A stretch of DNA of 64,000 nt from Planctomycetota bacterium (GCA_014381825.1 JACNKX010000141.1:28396-92395), one strand, 5' to 3'; positions 39,380-48,004 are shown, counted from the stretch's first letter. Notes: generated by a model not told the origin, from the letters alone. Numbers and translations: made by a program.

Positions 39380-41212
39380 CTACGGCAACGCACTATCCGG
39401 CAGCACTCGAAGGTGCTGGAGATTGGTATTGTGAGCTTGGAAGTACGCGGGCGTTCCGGCGGCGCTTCCTCCCACGATCGTAACCCAGAGCGGTGCGGGT
39501 CGGTTAGAGAACAGGATGAACCAACTCACTACTTTCGTGGATGGATCGAGCGAAACGACCGCAAAGCCGACGACCGCTGTCTCCAATGCCTCGACCGATA
39601 GCGTTGGATCAGCGGGTTGGCCCATTTGCTTCGTCATGTCGATCGTGTTTTGTACAGCGTTTCGATAACCGGCCTGTATTTCCGGCGATAAGTCAGCGTA
39701 CTTCCACTTGAGGTAGTTTTTCTGCAGTAGTTCCGCGTGCATCTCGTTGGAAAGTCCGCCGAACTGGTCGAGCAACGGCTTGGTGTTCGGATCAGAGATT
39801 TGAAACAACAGCGGATGACGCAGACTCTCTAACTCGCGCCTCGTCCCTTCGTCGAGCTTGTCGCGACCCGCTTGTACGGATAACGCAAATTCTCGTTCGA
39901 ACGACAACTTCGGCGGTTGTTTACTGGTGGCCAGATAGACACCCACGGCGATCGCAGCGGTTGCGAACAGCACGAAGAAGACAGCGGCAACTGTCAGCAA
40001 GATAGTGATGAGAGTATTATTTCCCATTGTCTTATCCTTGTGAGTGGATGTGGGGCGAGACTTGAGCGGAACGAGTGGAGCAGAAGGCAAACGTTGTTTG
40101 GCGGCGAGGTAGTGCTCAAGTTCAACTTGTAGTTCCGATGCAGTTTGCGGACGTAAATCGGGATCTTTGTTCAACAATCGTTCGATCAGATCGACCAGTG
40201 GTGCGGGGACTTCTGAATTGAAGTCGGTTATCGGGAGCGGAGTCGCTTCGCACACGTTGCGTATCGTCGCAGCGGTCGAATCAGCTTTAAATGGCGAGCA
40301 GCTAGAGGCCATCTCGTACAACACGCATCCAAAGCTGAATAAATCACTACGGTGATCGACGTTGGCTCCGTGAGTCTGTTCAGGCGACATGTATTGCGGC
40401 GTGCCGGCAGCGACGTTGGCTCGTGTGATCGACGTATCATCGGTTGCTCGTGCTAGCCCGAAGTCGGTGATATGCACACGCTCGACGCTGTTCTCTAACA
40501 AAATGTTCGCCGGTTTTATATCGCGATGTACGAGGCCCTGATCGTGAGCGGCCGCGAGCCCGGCTGCGGTCTGTGATCCGATCCGCAAGATCTCTTCGGT
40601 GGGCAAAGGAGCTTCGCGAGCGATCTTCTCTTGCAACGATGAGCCTTCGATGTACTCCATGACCAAGTACGGAAGCTCGCCGGTCTCGTCGACCGCATGA
40701 ATCGCGACGACATGATCGTGACGGACCGCCGCAGCGGCTCGCCCTTCACGCTGGAACCGGAGTCGGGCCAATTCGCTCGATACGAGCTGCGGCGACAAGG
40801 CTTTGATCGCAACGAAACGGCTTAATCTCGCATCGAAAGCGCGAAGCACAATTCCCATGCCTCCTCGACCGATCACTTCAACGACCTTGTATTCGTCAAG
40901 TGTTCCGAGGCAATCTGGATCGTCACTTGGTTCTAAGAAGTCGAGCGTTACCTCAGCCATCGGTGCAGCTTCGAGTGAATGCGATTCGAGTTGCTCAATA
41001 ACATGTTGTAGCCTTTCGCTGCTCGCTTCCGAAGAAACTCGTAGCGACACGGTTTTAGGATCGGATAACAGCTCCTCCAGTGTCTTTTGGCAAGCTTCAC
41101 ACTGATCGAGATGACTGGCAAGCGTCTCTTCGGTACTAGCGTCGAGACTGCCGTCGAGTAGCGAACGCAACGAGCTTGAATCGCAACGGGAAATATGCGG
41201 GGCATCAGTCAC
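39380..41212 (-). CDS. Membrane Ser/Thr protein kinase with N-terminal zinc-finger (anti-sigma-like) domain
   Basis: This 610-residue protein starts at GTG 41212, and the GTGA overlaps the sigma-factor stop. The N-terminus has an H-x3-C-x2-C motif (HLDQCEAC, about 33-40), typical of zinc-binding anti-sigma domains. The kinase domain (about 110-375) is complete: GRGGMG (about 117), VAIK, HRDIKPANIL (about 231), DFGLAR and GTPQYMSPEQ. One membrane helix follows (about 400-425), then a roughly 180-residue outer domain ending near PDSALP that I cannot identify. The gene order and the zinc-finger indicate that the kinase binds and controls the sigma factor, linking an outside signal to transcription. 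ECF/kinase pairs of this sort are known in planctomycetes. Confidence 0.92.
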   Translation of the reverse strand: MTDAPHISRCDSSSLRSLLDGSLDASTEETLASHLDQCEACQKTLEELLSDPKTVSLRVSSEASSERLQHVIEQLESHSLEAAPMAEVTLDFLEPSDDPDCLGTLDEYKVVEVIGRGGMGIVLRAFDARLSRFVAIKALSPQLVSSELARLRFQREGRAAAAVRHDHVVAIHAVDETGELPYLVMEYIEGSSLQEKIAREAPLPTEEILRIGSQTAAGLAAAHDQGLVHRDIKPANILLENSVERVHITDFGLARATDDTSITRANVAAGTPQYMSPEQTHGANVDHRSDLFSFGCVLYEMASSCSPFKADSTAATIRNVCEATPLPITDFNSEVPAPLVDLIERLLNKDPDLRPQTASELQVELEHYLAAKQRLPSAPLVPLKSRPTSTHKDKTMGNNTLITILLTVAAVFFVLFATAAIAVGVYLATSKQPPKLSFEREFALSVQAGRDKLDEGTRRELESLRHPLLFQISDPNTKPLLDQFGGLSNEMHAELLQKNYLKWKYADLSPEIQAGYRNAVQNTIDMTKQMGQPADPTLSVEALETAVVGFAVVSLDPSTKVVSWFILFSNRPAPLWVTIVGGSAAGTPAYFQAHNTNLQHLRVLPDSALP

Positions 41213-41808
41213 GCGTCATCTCCTTCAACCTGGGCGATCAGCTTCTTCAGGTGAGCCGTGACTCGACTGCGCGCGATGTACACGGCACCCACCGACATGC
41301 GAAGCTCTTCGGCGACGGCTTTGACAGCTGTTCCTTGCACGCTCGTACGCCAGAATGCGGACCAAGTCGATGGCTGAAAATCGTTGCGGCTCTGTTCCGC
41401 AGCCCATTGAAAGAGCGATTGCCGGTATTCGATCTCCCAGATCTCTTCGTTATCGATGTCGTCCGGCACATGTTCCAACAGAGCCAGCGTTTGCGAGTCG
41501 CGACCAACTTCCGCTTGCCGTGCCAAACGTCTTTGATGATCTGCGATTCGCGAGCGAGTCACCGTCTTCAGCCAGCCTCGGAATGAGCCGCGATTGCGAT
41601 CGTATTCGAACTTCGGCATTGATCGTGCCACCGTTTGCATGACTTCCTGAGTCACGTCGGCCGCATCGGCATCCTGGAAACCAGCACGCCTCGCGATCCG
41701 GTAGACCAGCGGTGAATAAATATGAACGAACTGCGACCACGCTTCGCGCTCTTGCGGATCACGCAAGCGAAGCAAGAGGCTGGGCCGCGTCGTGCTGGAT
41801 TCGCTCAT
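41209..41808 (-). CDS. ECF-type RNA polymerase sigma factor
   Basis: This 199-residue protein has region 2 (FVHIYSPLVYRIARRAGFQD, DVTQEVMQTVARSMPKFEYD, GSFRGWLKTVTRSRIADHQR) and region 4 with a helix-turn-helix (VKAVAEELRMSVGAVYIARS, VTAHLKKLI). It has no region 1 or 3, as usual for extracytoplasmic-function sigma factors. The stop codon overlaps the GTG of the kinase gene by four bases, so the two are translationally coupled. The first promoter should lie in the 41809-41920 region. Its target genes cannot be told from the window. Confidence 0.94.
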   Translation of the reverse strand: MSESSTTRPSLLLRLRDPQEREAWSQFVHIYSPLVYRIARRAGFQDADAADVTQEVMQTVARSMPKFEYDRNRGSFRGWLKTVTRSRIADHQRRLARQAEVGRDSQTLALLEHVPDDIDNEEIWEIEYRQSLFQWAAEQSRNDFQPSTWSAFWRTSVQGTAVKAVAEELRMSVGAVYIARSRVTAHLKKLIAQVEGDDA

Positions 41809-41920
41809 GTTTGTTTCTCTGTTGTTAGTACGGAGAGTCTAAACAAACCTTTCAGGGATTTTGAAGATAAGGGCTCCACTGAACCACGTCCTGATAGCAC
41901 CGCAAGTTCAGGTACACTCA

Positions 41921-41987
41921 TCGTTTAACGGCAAGCCAAAGGCGACTGTGAATCGCGCGCAGTCGCCTTCGGCTTGCCGTTAAACGA
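41921..41987. repeat. Palindromic element, type A copy 1
   Basis: Arms 41923-41948 (starting GTTTAACGGCAAGCC) and 41960-41985 match in 25 of 26 positions around an 11-base loop, and TCG/CGA extends the outer end. The same element recurs at 54865-54930. It lies upstream of the sigma factor gene and 23 bases beyond the stop of the sulfatase gene at 42010, where it could end transcription. Confidence 0.85.
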
Positions 41988-42009
41988 GTAACAAAGAGTT
42001 GCGGCTGCG

Positions 42010-43536
42010 CTATTTACGTTTGCCGCGTTTCTTCGAATTGCCGCCGCGAGGCACTACGGAAGCCTTATACGGCCCTGTGCCACTGATTGACCAAGTAATG
42101 TCGGCCTTGATGCGCGGCAGTTCAGCGAAGTTGTCTTTATTCTTTGCCGCGTAATCGCGGAGGTGCTTCGATAGCTCTTGGACGATTTCCCGATAAGCAG
42201 CATGCTCGAAGAAGTTCGTAACTTCATCGGGGTCGCGTTCGAGGTCGAAGAGCCAGGGCGGATCGACGGGCGAGTAGACCAGCTTATATCGATCTGAGAC
42301 GACACTAAGCCAGCCAAGTTGCTGTCCTGTGCCACGAACAAACGCCACGTCCGTCCAATCAGCCGGAGCTCTGCCGGTCGCGAACAACTCGGATGCGTCT
42401 CGTCCTTCTTCGCGACCGACGGTCTTCTGTCCCATCATCGACAGGACGGTTGGTAGAAAATCGACACTCGTTAACGCTTCGTTGATGATGGTTCCGGGCT
42501 TCACTTTACCAGGGAAGTGAACCAGGAATGGCACGCGTGTCGAAGCCTCGTACGGAACGCCCTTGTTGTGACGATGGTGTTCACCTCGCAAGTCGCCGTG
42601 ATCGGATGTGAAGACGATGATCGTGTGATCCAGAACTTTGTTCTTGCGTAGCGCTGTGATAACCTTCCCCATATTGTCATCGACGCATTTCACCATGCCG
42701 TAATATTTCGCCATGTTGAAGTTGCCTTGCTGTTTCTGGCCCCAAGTCGGCAAGCCTTCGTCCGGCTTGTTTGCGGATGGTGGCTGCGTGTAAGTCTGAT
42801 CCGCGTACATCGTGTCGTATGGAGCGCGAACGGTATCCGGGCCGTGAGGATCGGGGATGCTCAGCATGTAGCAAAACGGTTTATCTTTGTTCGTTTCGAT
42901 AAACTCGACGGTCTTGTCGCACAGAAAATCGGTCGTAAAGTTCTTCTCGTTGGCTCCATCGATCGCGTAGGACGGTGCATCTTTTTTGTCGCGTCCGGCA
43001 ACGCGCGGGCCATCGGCGGTAACCTCCAACTGCTTCCAATGCCCTCGATTGAACATATAGCGGTTGTCTTCGAAGCCGAACTTTCGCTTCGGTGCCCACT
43101 GCGGCTTGCCGCCACCATCGAGATGCCATTTGCCGGCATAGCCAGTCGCGTATTCTTGGCGTCGTAGAATCTCGGCGAACGTGACCACATCATCGCTCAG
43201 CGGGATATTGTTCGTGACGACCGGTGTGTTTTGCGGGTACTGGCCCGAAATCAGTGCCGCTCGCGAAGAGGAACAGACGGGCGTCGTTGCATAGAAGCTT
43301 GTGCAGATCGCGCCGCTCTTGGCAATCCAGTCAATGTTCGGCGTTTCGACAATCGCTTTTCCCCACATCAGCGCCTGCGCTTCAGGAAGCAGCTCGCGGT
43401 AGCAGCCGAGAGTTCGGAAGTTATGCTCGTCGGTCATGATGACGAGCAAGTTATAGGGTTTGCCAGTAGCGGAAAGAGATGTGGCGAGAGCAAAGTACGT
43501 CAGCACGGCCACCTGTATGGTCAGTAATCGACGCAT
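42010..43536 (-). CDS. Secreted sulfatase with CSSSR active-site motif
   Basis: This 508-residue protein has a signal peptide (RLLTIQVAVLTYFALATSL). The metal-binding VIMTDEHN and the formylglycine site CSSSRAALISGQYP are clear, with Ser instead of the usual Pro two residues after the Cys. The rest is a normal S1 sulfatase: YATGYAGKWHLDGG, CYMLSIPDPHGPD, IIVFTSDHGDLRGEHHRHNK, STRVPFLVHFPG and PPWLFDLERDPDE. The C-terminus is basic (KKRGKRK). Maturation by the formylglycine-generating enzyme often tolerates this Pro change. It should act on a sulfated polysaccharide. A type B palindromic element lies upstream of its start. Confidence 0.93.
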   Translation of the reverse strand: MRRLLTIQVAVLTYFALATSLSATGKPYNLLVIMTDEHNFRTLGCYRELLPEAQALMWGKAIVETPNIDWIAKSGAICTSFYATTPVCSSSRAALISGQYPQNTPVVTNNIPLSDDVVTFAEILRRQEYATGYAGKWHLDGGGKPQWAPKRKFGFEDNRYMFNRGHWKQLEVTADGPRVAGRDKKDAPSYAIDGANEKNFTTDFLCDKTVEFIETNKDKPFCYMLSIPDPHGPDTVRAPYDTMYADQTYTQPPSANKPDEGLPTWGQKQQGNFNMAKYYGMVKCVDDNMGKVITALRKNKVLDHTIIVFTSDHGDLRGEHHRHNKGVPYEASTRVPFLVHFPGKVKPGTIINEALTSVDFLPTVLSMMGQKTVGREEGRDASELFATGRAPADWTDVAFVRGTGQQLGWLSVVSDRYKLVYSPVDPPWLFDLERDPDEVTNFFEHAAYREIVQELSKHLRDYAAKNKDNFAELPRIKADITWSISGTGPYKASVVPRGGNSKKRGKRK

Positions 43537-43573
43537 GTTGTAATCCTCGGAGAGTAAGTCGTTACCAGCTTAA

Positions 43574-43717
43574 GTAGCCATCACTCTCCGAGTGATGAGC
43601 CCCTCTTGCGACCGCTACCGAAGCGGGAATTGTTTACTGATCTAAAGTAGACTGCTTGGGTTCGTTACTCGGAGCGTGACGACTACTTGGGCTCGTCGCT
43701 CGGAGATTGATGGCTAC
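43574..43717. repeat. Palindromic element, type B copy 1
   Basis: The left arm (GTAGCCATCACTCTCCGAGT and the following bases to 43604) is identical to the left arm of the copy at 60724. The right arm (43687-43717) is its near-complement, ending GATGGCTAC. Just before it is a second, diverged 31-base right arm (about 43656-43686), so the right side is a tandem duplication. The minus-strand end GTAGCC supplies the TAG stop codon of the gene at 43714-44805. Confidence 0.85.
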
Positions 43718-44805
43718 GATAATCGCTTCAGCTTCGAAATGCGCCCGGTGGCCACCCACTCGGCGACGAAAATGTTGCCATCATTGTCGAAGCACGCATC
43801 GTGCGGATGCACAAACTTGCCGTCGAGCCATTGCTTCGAATCGCCACGAATGTTCTTGCCTGTCGTCACGCGTTTTACGTCTTCACCGAGCCGCGCGACG
43901 ACCTCGTTCTTTTCGTCTAAGAGCGTAAGCCGGGCATGAAGCTCTGGGACGAGCAGCAAGTTTTCGTACGTGTCGACGTTAGCAGGCAAACCGTAACCGG
44001 TAAGCGTCTCGCGGTACTTGCCATCGAGTGTAAAGCACTGCAAGGTGTGATGTGCGCGATCGCAAATCACGATGCTCGGATCGCGGCCCGATCGCCGATC
44101 GATCCAAATGCCGTGCGGTGTCTTGAAGGTTCCTTCACCATCGCCGGGACCGCCGAACTTGCTGATCCATCTGGCATCCTTGTCGTAGCGATGGATATAG
44201 AACGAACCGTAGCCATCGGCCAGGAAAAAACCACCATCGTCGAGGAATGCGAAGTTCGTCGGCATGAACCGGTCTTGTCCCCATTCCTTTTTCGGATTGG
44301 TATCTTCGCCTTCGGCGTATACCCCCGACTCCATAGGCGCGTGTTTGTGCCAGACCGTTTCGCCGGTCAGCGTTAACTTCGAAAACGCCTTGACTTGCTG
44401 GTAGGCGCAGACATAAAGAAACTCTTCGCCACCTTCCTGCCGCACTTCGATACCGTGTCCGCCACCTTGATATTGGCTGCCGAAGGAGCGGATGTACTTG
44501 CCTTCGGAATCAAAGACGAAGATCGACGGGTGATCCGTCAGATTCGCGCGGCCTTCATGAATGACGTAGACGTTGCCCGCCTTATCGACAGCAACGTTGT
44601 GTGTCGTTTGCCAACTGAATTGACTGGGTAGCTCGGGCCAGGCATGAACGATCTCATATTTGTAGTCGCCTTCGCCGACGATGACTTGCGAATCGGACTT
44701 CTTTGCGGTTAGAACGGTCGGCGCTCCGAGCGTTGTTACCGTGCCAACGGCGGTTGCGGCGAGGAACTGACGACGGGAGACGCTGACGGTTGGCTTGCTA
44801 GGCAT
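43714..44805 (-). CDS. Tat-exported NHL-type beta-propeller protein
   Basis: From ATG 44805 (GAGGAAAG upstream) it has 363 residues. The N-terminus SVSRRQFLAATAVGTVTTLG is a twin-arginine signal, implying export of a folded or cofactor-bearing protein. The body is a six-bladed NHL-like propeller: THNVAVDKAGNVYVIHEG, IFVFDSEGKYIRSFG, QGGGHGIEV, PTNFAFLDDGGFFLADGYG, TPHGIWIDRRSG and HPHDACFDNDGNIFVAEWV. Such proteins resemble peptidyl-alpha-hydroxyglycine lyase-type propellers, but catalysis is not shown. Its stop codon TAG is inside the conserved end of a type B palindromic element. It precedes the sulfatase gene at 42010 in orientation, so a shared transcript through the repeat is possible. 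Confidence 0.86.
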   Translation of the reverse strand: MPSKPTVSVSRRQFLAATAVGTVTTLGAPTVLTAKKSDSQVIVGEGDYKYEIVHAWPELPSQFSWQTTHNVAVDKAGNVYVIHEGRANLTDHPSIFVFDSEGKYIRSFGSQYQGGGHGIEVRQEGGEEFLYVCAYQQVKAFSKLTLTGETVWHKHAPMESGVYAEGEDTNPKKEWGQDRFMPTNFAFLDDGGFFLADGYGSFYIHRYDKDARWISKFGGPGDGEGTFKTPHGIWIDRRSGRDPSIVICDRAHHTLQCFTLDGKYRETLTGYGLPANVDTYENLLLVPELHARLTLLDEKNEVVARLGEDVKRVTTGKNIRGDSKQWLDGKFVHPHDACFDNDGNIFVAEWVATGRISKLKRLS

Positions 44806-44953
44806 TATTCTTTCCTCGCAGGGGAGTTTTAATCGGCATCGCTGAGTTCGCACATTGTATTCGGAGCGACGGCAAAGAGCGAGTCGCTGGCACGGTCGCT
44901 TTTCGCTTGGCGAATTGATTGGCGTTCGTCGCGTGAACATCGACGCTCAGTCG

Positions 44954-45574
44954 TTAACGACCAGTCTCATCCCGAAGCCGTTCGTAATCGTCTGGGGTAT
45001 CCAAATCTCCGTGAATACTCCGACTGCGGCATTCCAATTCACGAACCGGGCATCGCTCAAGCAGAGCATTCACCCCTTCCGTATCCGAGAGCGTCTCCAC
45101 GAGCGAAGCGAATGACCAAGGAAACAATACTGGATGGCCTCGCTTACCGCTGGTCGTCGGAACGATGATCGCGGGAGAATCAGGATCATGTGCTGCTAGA
45201 ACCTGATTGGCGACGGACGGATCGAGCTGTGGCATGTCGGCAGGAGCTAACAACCAAACATCGGTTTCTGCGGGTGAGAACGCTTTGCGTATATGCCTCA
45301 ACGCCGCAAGAACGGAGTCTTTCATCTCGGGCGGCGCAATCGGCGGTATGACGACCGTCGCGTTACCGCACAGCGTTAATAGCTCCGATTGATCCTGCCG
45401 CATCACCACGATGACTTCATCAACATCACTGGTCCTCCAGGCCGCCAGGAGCGATCCGATGACGGTAGTGTTTCGCCAAGGTAATAGCAGCTTGTCCTGC
45501 CGCATGCGGCGGCTTCGACCGGCTGCTGGAACGATCGCGAAGCTACGATTCACTAGCGGGTCGTGCTGTTCCAC
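44954..45574 (-). CDS. MocA/MobA-like nucleotidyltransferase (molybdenum cofactor)
   Basis: This 206-residue protein starts with GTG 45574. The nucleotide-binding signature is AIVPAAGRSRRMRQDKLLLPW, followed by VDEVIVVMRQD and the metal-binding LLAPADMPQLD, then GKRGHPVLFP, as in MocA, the CTP:molybdopterin cytidylyltransferase. Such enzymes make the MCD cofactor used by xanthine dehydrogenase-type enzymes. That fits the XdhC-family gene upstream at 46462. It overlaps the preceding nucleotidyltransferase gene by 22 bases, suggesting one transcript. GTP use (MobA) cannot be excluded. No molybdoenzyme subunit is in the window. Confidence 0.85.
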   Translation of the reverse strand: MEQHDPLVNRSFAIVPAAGRSRRMRQDKLLLPWRNTTVIGSLLAAWRTSDVDEVIVVMRQDQSELLTLCGNATVVIPPIAPPEMKDSVLAALRHIRKAFSPAETDVWLLAPADMPQLDPSVANQVLAAHDPDSPAIIVPTTSGKRGHPVLFPWSFASLVETLSDTEGVNALLERCPVRELECRSRSIHGDLDTPDDYERLRDETGR

Positions 45575-46161
45575 CTTAGCGTCCCTCCATCGTGAATCTC
45601 GTCCGACTCGCTTAATACTTCGTCGAGCAAAGACTCGAGTTCAAGTTGGCGTGCAAGGCCGCGAACTAGTTCACGATCGGAATCCAGGCCCGAGCGAAAG
45701 ATCTGTCGCAAGTCGCGGCGACTCTTGTGGCTGCCTTTGCTAATCCACACCAACTTCGACGCCGCTGCATCGGCTCGCGAAGCCATGGGCAACTCGACTC
45801 CCTCGAACACTTCGACCGACTGGGACCGATCCAACTCGCCTGGGATCATCTCTCGTGGATAAATGTCGAGCTTCAGGGCCTCAATCGAGTCAAGCAGCTG
45901 AAACATGTCACGTTGCGCGACGGCGCGACGAACTGCGCCAGCGTCGAAGATGAACTCCGATTCGTCAAGCGACGCGATGAATGCTTCAATCCTGGAGACA
46001 ACGGCCTGGTTGCAAATGACAATGTCGATGTCTTGCGTCAGGCGAGGCTCACCATACGTGACTGACGTGATTCCTCCGGTCAGATGGAACCGAATCGCAT
46101 GTTGTCGAAGGATTGCAACGAACTTGTCGAGTGTTGCGCGAAAGGAATCAACCGGGAACAT
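45553..46161 (-). CDS. AbiEii-like / MNT-type nucleotidyltransferase family protein
   Basis: The 202-residue product has the polymerase-beta-like core of minimal nucleotidyltransferases. GGITSVTYGEPRLTQDIDIV provides G-G then the D-x-D metal motif (about residues 29-48), and ALKLDIYPRE may give the third acidic residue. The C-terminal part is helical (KSRRDLRQIF, LARQLELESLLDEVL). Similar proteins occur as AbiEii toxins, as MNT partners of HEPN proteins, and as stand-alone DUF6036-like enzymes. Its start overlaps the end of a small gene by 14 bases and its end overlaps the MocA-like gene by 22 bases, a tightly coupled order. I think a two-gene toxin-antitoxin-like module is likely, but function is not shown. 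Confidence 0.7.
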   Translation of the reverse strand: MFPVDSFRATLDKFVAILRQHAIRFHLTGGITSVTYGEPRLTQDIDIVICNQAVVSRIEAFIASLDESEFIFDAGAVRRAVAQRDMFQLLDSIEALKLDIYPREMIPGELDRSQSVEVFEGVELPMASRADAAASKLVWISKGSHKSRRDLRQIFRSGLDSDRELVRGLARQLELESLLDEVLSESDEIHDGGTLRWNSTTR

Positions 46162-46390
46162 TCTTCAACTCGCGTTCAATCATCGCTCGCGTAATCGGAT
46201 CACTACCGTATTGCCGCAATGCGATCTCCCATTTCAAGCGTTCAGGTGACATCGTGCCCGACTCTCGCAGAATCTGCCTCCCGATCATTTCACGCGTCCA
46301 CCGAAACATTGCCTGCGATCTTGCAACGCGCTGTTTCGGCAGCAGTGAATCCATTCGAGACTGATACTGCTGTTCGACGATCGACGACAT
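46148..46390 (-). CDS. Small protein preceding the nucleotidyltransferase
   Basis: The 80-residue, Arg-rich, mainly helical product reads RVARSQAMFRWTREMIGRQI in the middle and PERLKWEIALRQYGSDPITR near the end. It overlaps the nucleotidyltransferase start by 14 bases, so translation is coupled. A small helical partner in front of a DxD nucleotidyltransferase is the usual layout of antitoxin or target-specificity subunits. I cannot name the family, and the role as antitoxin is inference from position. Confidence 0.65.
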   Translation of the reverse strand: MSSIVEQQYQSRMDSLLPKQRVARSQAMFRWTREMIGRQILRESGTMSPERLKWEIALRQYGSDPITRAMIERELKNVPG

Positions 46391-46461
46391 CGAAGATATC
46401 CATAAGGCTGGAAGAATAGAGCTTTAGTCCTACTATATCCGAAAGGTTTCACCGTAACATC

Positions 46462-47538
46462 CTAATCCGCGAGCCGTACGGCTTCCGGTCGTCCTGGCAC
46501 GACACCACTGCGATTCCGATGTGAGACGAGTTCGGCGCAGATGCTGACGGCAATTTCTGGAACTGTTTGTGAACCAATGTCGATTCCGAGTGGTGCATAG
46601 ACGCGTTCCAACGCTTCTTCCGAGACGCCTTCGTTAACCAGATCGTCGAAGATCATTTTGATCTTGCGCCGGCTACCGATCATTCCGACGTAGCGAGCGC
46701 CACGGTCGGCGAGATGAAATAAGGCCTCTTCGTCGTGGTTGTGTCCTCGGGTGACGATCATACAGTACGTGTCCGGCGTAATCTCGATGTTGGCGAGTAC
46801 ATCTTTGATGGTGCCCGAGATCCGTTGTTGCGCGCGAGGGAAACGCTCTTCCGAAACAATGTCGGCGCGGTCATCTACGACCCAGACGTCGAACTGCAAG
46901 TCGACGGCGAGCGCAGCGACGGCCTGTCCCACGTGTCCTCCACCGACGATCAACAAGCGACATCGCTGATCGGTTGGCAAGTAAGCGACTCCATGCGATG
47001 CGTAAGGCCGCGGTCGCGAGGCAAGTGGCTTAAGATGTTCGGTGACGAGAGACGGAGCAGCCTCCGAATATAACATCGCGATTAATTGATCGTCCGCATC
47101 GAATAAGTAGCTGGCCGGCGAACTTGTACCGCTGGGCTCGCCGTCGAAGACGATCGCCTCGGTGACTCCCCGACCTTGCTCGTTCGCTTTAGCCAACTCC
47201 AAGAAGTAGGCTTGTGCTGCCGGGTCTTGTACCGGATCGATCAGGATTTGCATCCGCCCGCCGCAGATCAATCCGTCGTCCCATCCATAGTCGCTGTCGA
47301 GCTGAAACTTGGCAACTTCTGCCTGACCACCGTGCAGAACGGCCAGCGCTCGACGCTTCACCTCGGCTTCGACACATCCTCCGCCCAACGTCCCCGCTTG
47401 CGAGCCATCAGGATACACAAGCATCATGGCTCCAGCTTTTTGCGGCGTCGAGCCACGTGTTTCGACGAGGCGGCAATAGGCAACCGGCTGGCTGCTGTTC
47501 AATGCGTCTGCTAGTTGTTGGACGACTTCTTGCACCAA
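46462..47538 (-). CDS. XdhC/CoxI family molybdenum-enzyme maturation protein
   Basis: This 358-residue protein contains the N-terminal XdhC_CoxI domain (VETRGSTPQKAGAMMLVYPD, GTLGGGCVEAEVKRRAL, CGGRMQILIDP) and a C-terminal Rossmann domain with LLIVGGGHVGQAVAALA, followed by VTRGHNHDEEAL and GMIGSRRKI. XdhC binds molybdenum cofactor, promotes its sulfuration and delivers it to xanthine dehydrogenase-type enzymes. The start is TTG 47538 or GTG three bases later. Downstream on the same strand come the two-gene nucleotidyltransferase module and the MocA-like gene. No target enzyme is visible. Confidence 0.93.
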   Translation of the reverse strand: MVQEVVQQLADALNSSQPVAYCRLVETRGSTPQKAGAMMLVYPDGSQAGTLGGGCVEAEVKRRALAVLHGGQAEVAKFQLDSDYGWDDGLICGGRMQILIDPVQDPAAQAYFLELAKANEQGRGVTEAIVFDGEPSGTSSPASYLFDADDQLIAMLYSEAAPSLVTEHLKPLASRPRPYASHGVAYLPTDQRCRLLIVGGGHVGQAVAALAVDLQFDVWVVDDRADIVSEERFPRAQQRISGTIKDVLANIEITPDTYCMIVTRGHNHDEEALFHLADRGARYVGMIGSRRKIKMIFDDLVNEGVSEEALERVYAPLGIDIGSQTVPEIAVSICAELVSHRNRSGVVPGRPEAVRLAD

Positions 47539-47612
47539 TGGCTCCTGAGTGAGCGGAATTGCACCGACGTTGCTGCGGCAAACGCCGGCACGCTAACTGG
47601 TCGACCTTCCAA

Positions 47613-47921
47613 TTACGCGGGTTCGAGGACTTGAATCGAGACGCCTTTCACAAGATGTTTGACGCCCTCGCGATAGCTGAGCATGTGGGGCGCGACGAGG
47701 TGAGCATTCAGGGCGTCAAGACTTTCCCATTTCTCGACAACTGTCAAGAAGTTTGGCCGGGCGTCCGCCTGCGCCGAGATGTCGGTCGCCAGGTCTACGG
47801 TCGGTTCGTACTCGATGCAACCCACCTCGGCAAGGACGTTGGGAACATTCGCACGGAAGGCTGTCACAAATTCGGCTCGTTTCCCTTCAGCGATTTCGAC
47901 GGTGGCAATCACGTAGATCAT
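47613..47921 (-). CDS. Antibiotic-biosynthesis-monooxygenase-fold (ABM) protein
   Basis: This 102-residue protein has the dimeric alpha/beta-barrel pattern of the ABM/YgiN group: MIYVIATVEIAEGKRAEFVT, AEVGCIEYEPTVDL, FLTVVEKWESLDALNAHLVA and the terminal strand GVSIQVLEPA. HLVAPHM carries the conserved His region. Relatives include quinol monooxygenases and haem-degrading enzymes; most have no known substrate. It lies 74 bases upstream of the xdhC-like gene on the same strand and may share its transcript. Confidence 0.85.
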   Translation of the reverse strand: MIYVIATVEIAEGKRAEFVTAFRANVPNVLAEVGCIEYEPTVDLATDISAQADARPNFLTVVEKWESLDALNAHLVAPHMLSYREGVKHLVKGVSIQVLEPA

Positions 47922-48004
47922 TAGTAGCGGGCTCCGGAATGCTGGAAAGACCTCATTGTGATCGCCCCGAATCGGTCAGACAACGGGGCGAGATCGCAAA
48001 GAAG

